Assembly: GCA_029256565.1 (NCBI GenBank)
Contig: JAQSXQ010000150.1
Span: 1-5,726 of the forward strand
Direction: 5' to 3'
From: Mycobacterium sp.
GTDB lineage: Bacteria > Actinomycetota > Actinomycetes > Mycobacteriales > Mycobacteriaceae
DNA: 5,726 nt
Shown: one piece after another, positions 5,487-5,726 of the stretch
Layout: each line of letters opens with the position of its first letter
How positions within the stretch are numbered: position 1 is the first letter of the stretch
Translations under genes and position numbers: made by a program
The notes under the pieces: generated by a model
What the model saw: the letters and a program-made list of their open reading frames with translations, nothing else
The model's database searches: none
What the model was told of the DNA's origin: nothing

Positions 5487-5726
5487 TGCGGGTGAGCGTG
5501 GGGGTCATGTGTCCTCGGACGAAGCCGATCGGAGCGGCCGCGTGAAACTAAGAGTGAAGTGGCGAGTCGGTTCAGCGGCAAGGGGTTGTGACGCCGTCGG
5601 CGTCGCGGATCGGGCTGAAGGGCTTCTGATGTTCGGCGTTGAGCGGTCGCTCGCAGCCTACGGTGGAGGCTGCCCGAACGGGCTGGTTGCCAGCCCGGCC
5701 CAGTCTACGCACCGCTCGCCGCGACA
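5487..5726. other. Right-hand stretch without a supported gene
   Basis: No gene is supported in the last 240 bases. Two frames stay open to the edge: a plus-strand frame from the ATG at 5404, and a minus-strand frame entering from the edge and stopping at 5572-5574. Neither has a ribosome site plus a recognisable domain, and both have weaker third-position G/C bias (roughly three quarters) than expected for a real gene in DNA this GC-rich. The minus-strand frame could still be the tail of a gene starting outside the window. The distinctive content is the inverted-repeat cluster described separately. Confidence 0.5.
5590..5717. repeat. Cluster of nested inverted repeats, possible structured RNA or element end
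   Basis: Four perfect inverted repeats lie in 128 bases. GACGCC/GGCGTC (5590-5604) has a three-base centre. GAGCGGT at 5641-5647 pairs with ACCGCTC at 5711-5717 and encloses two hairpins. The first is GCAGCC/GGCTGC (5653-5658 with 5668-5673, nine-base loop). The second is CGGGCTGG/CCAGCCCG (5679-5686 with 5690-5697, three-base loop). The enclosing stem plus two hairpins could fold as a three-way junction on either strand. It is not a tRNA: no T-arm precedes the 3' stem strand. I do not recognise a known riboswitch, RNase P or tmRNA motif. It may instead be DNA-level structure. Confidence 0.4.

Noticed and set aside
5641..5717. A 77-base segment closed by a seven-pair stem, tRNA-like in length
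   Set aside because: It lacks a T-arm with a GGTTCGA-type loop before the 3' stem strand and has no credible D-arm or anticodon arm on either strand.
5404..5726. Plus-strand frame open from the ATG at 5404 to the right edge
   Set aside because: No ribosome site fits that start, it overlaps the desaturase start region, third-position G/C bias is weak and no domain is recognisable.
5572..5726. Minus-strand frame of 50 codons entering from the right edge and ending at 5572
   Set aside because: It could be the tail of a gene beginning outside the window, but there is no visible start, motif or strong codon bias, and it runs through the inverted-repeat cluster.

Overview
The window is GC-rich actinobacterial DNA, most likely from a mycobacterium or close relative such as Mycolicibacterium. 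The main reason is the desaturase at the right, which resembles Mycobacterium tuberculosis DesA3 from its MAITDV start through all three histidine boxes. The other genes also have typical high-GC actinobacterial codon use and clear Shine-Dalgarno sites. This assignment is an inference from protein character, not from a marker gene.

Layout, left to right. (1) A phytanoyl-CoA dioxygenase-family Fe(II)/2-oxoglutarate enzyme on the minus strand, cut by the left edge (1-581). (2) A flavin D-amino-acid oxidase-family enzyme on the minus strand (683-1660), transcribed toward the dioxygenase with a 101-base gap. (3) A 137-base divergent spacer with a good sigma-70-like promoter for the rightward gene and an 18-base near-perfect palindrome that looks like a repressor operator. 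(4) A cytochrome P450 on the plus strand (1798-2997). (5) A manganese catalase on the minus strand (3010-3939), convergent with the P450 and only 12 bases from it. (6) A 212-base spacer with two small hairpins. (7) A DesA3-like membrane acyl-CoA desaturase on the minus strand (4152-5405). (8) A 321-base right-hand stretch with no gene I can support. It holds a possible desaturase promoter, an inverted repeat, and a dense set of nested inverted repeats (5590-5717) that I cannot assign.

All five genes are oxidative enzymes and each uses a different cofactor: non-haem iron with 2-oxoglutarate, FAD, haem, a dimanganese site and a membrane di-iron site. Two fit together directly: the D-amino-acid oxidase would make hydrogen peroxide and the manganese catalase would destroy it. 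The P450, dioxygenase and desaturase all commonly act on lipid or acyl substrates, so a lipid-modifying accessory locus is plausible. However, no single pathway is demonstrated, and no regulator, redox partner, acyl-CoA ligase or transporter is visible here. I see no CRISPR array, tRNA, rRNA or recognisable transposase.
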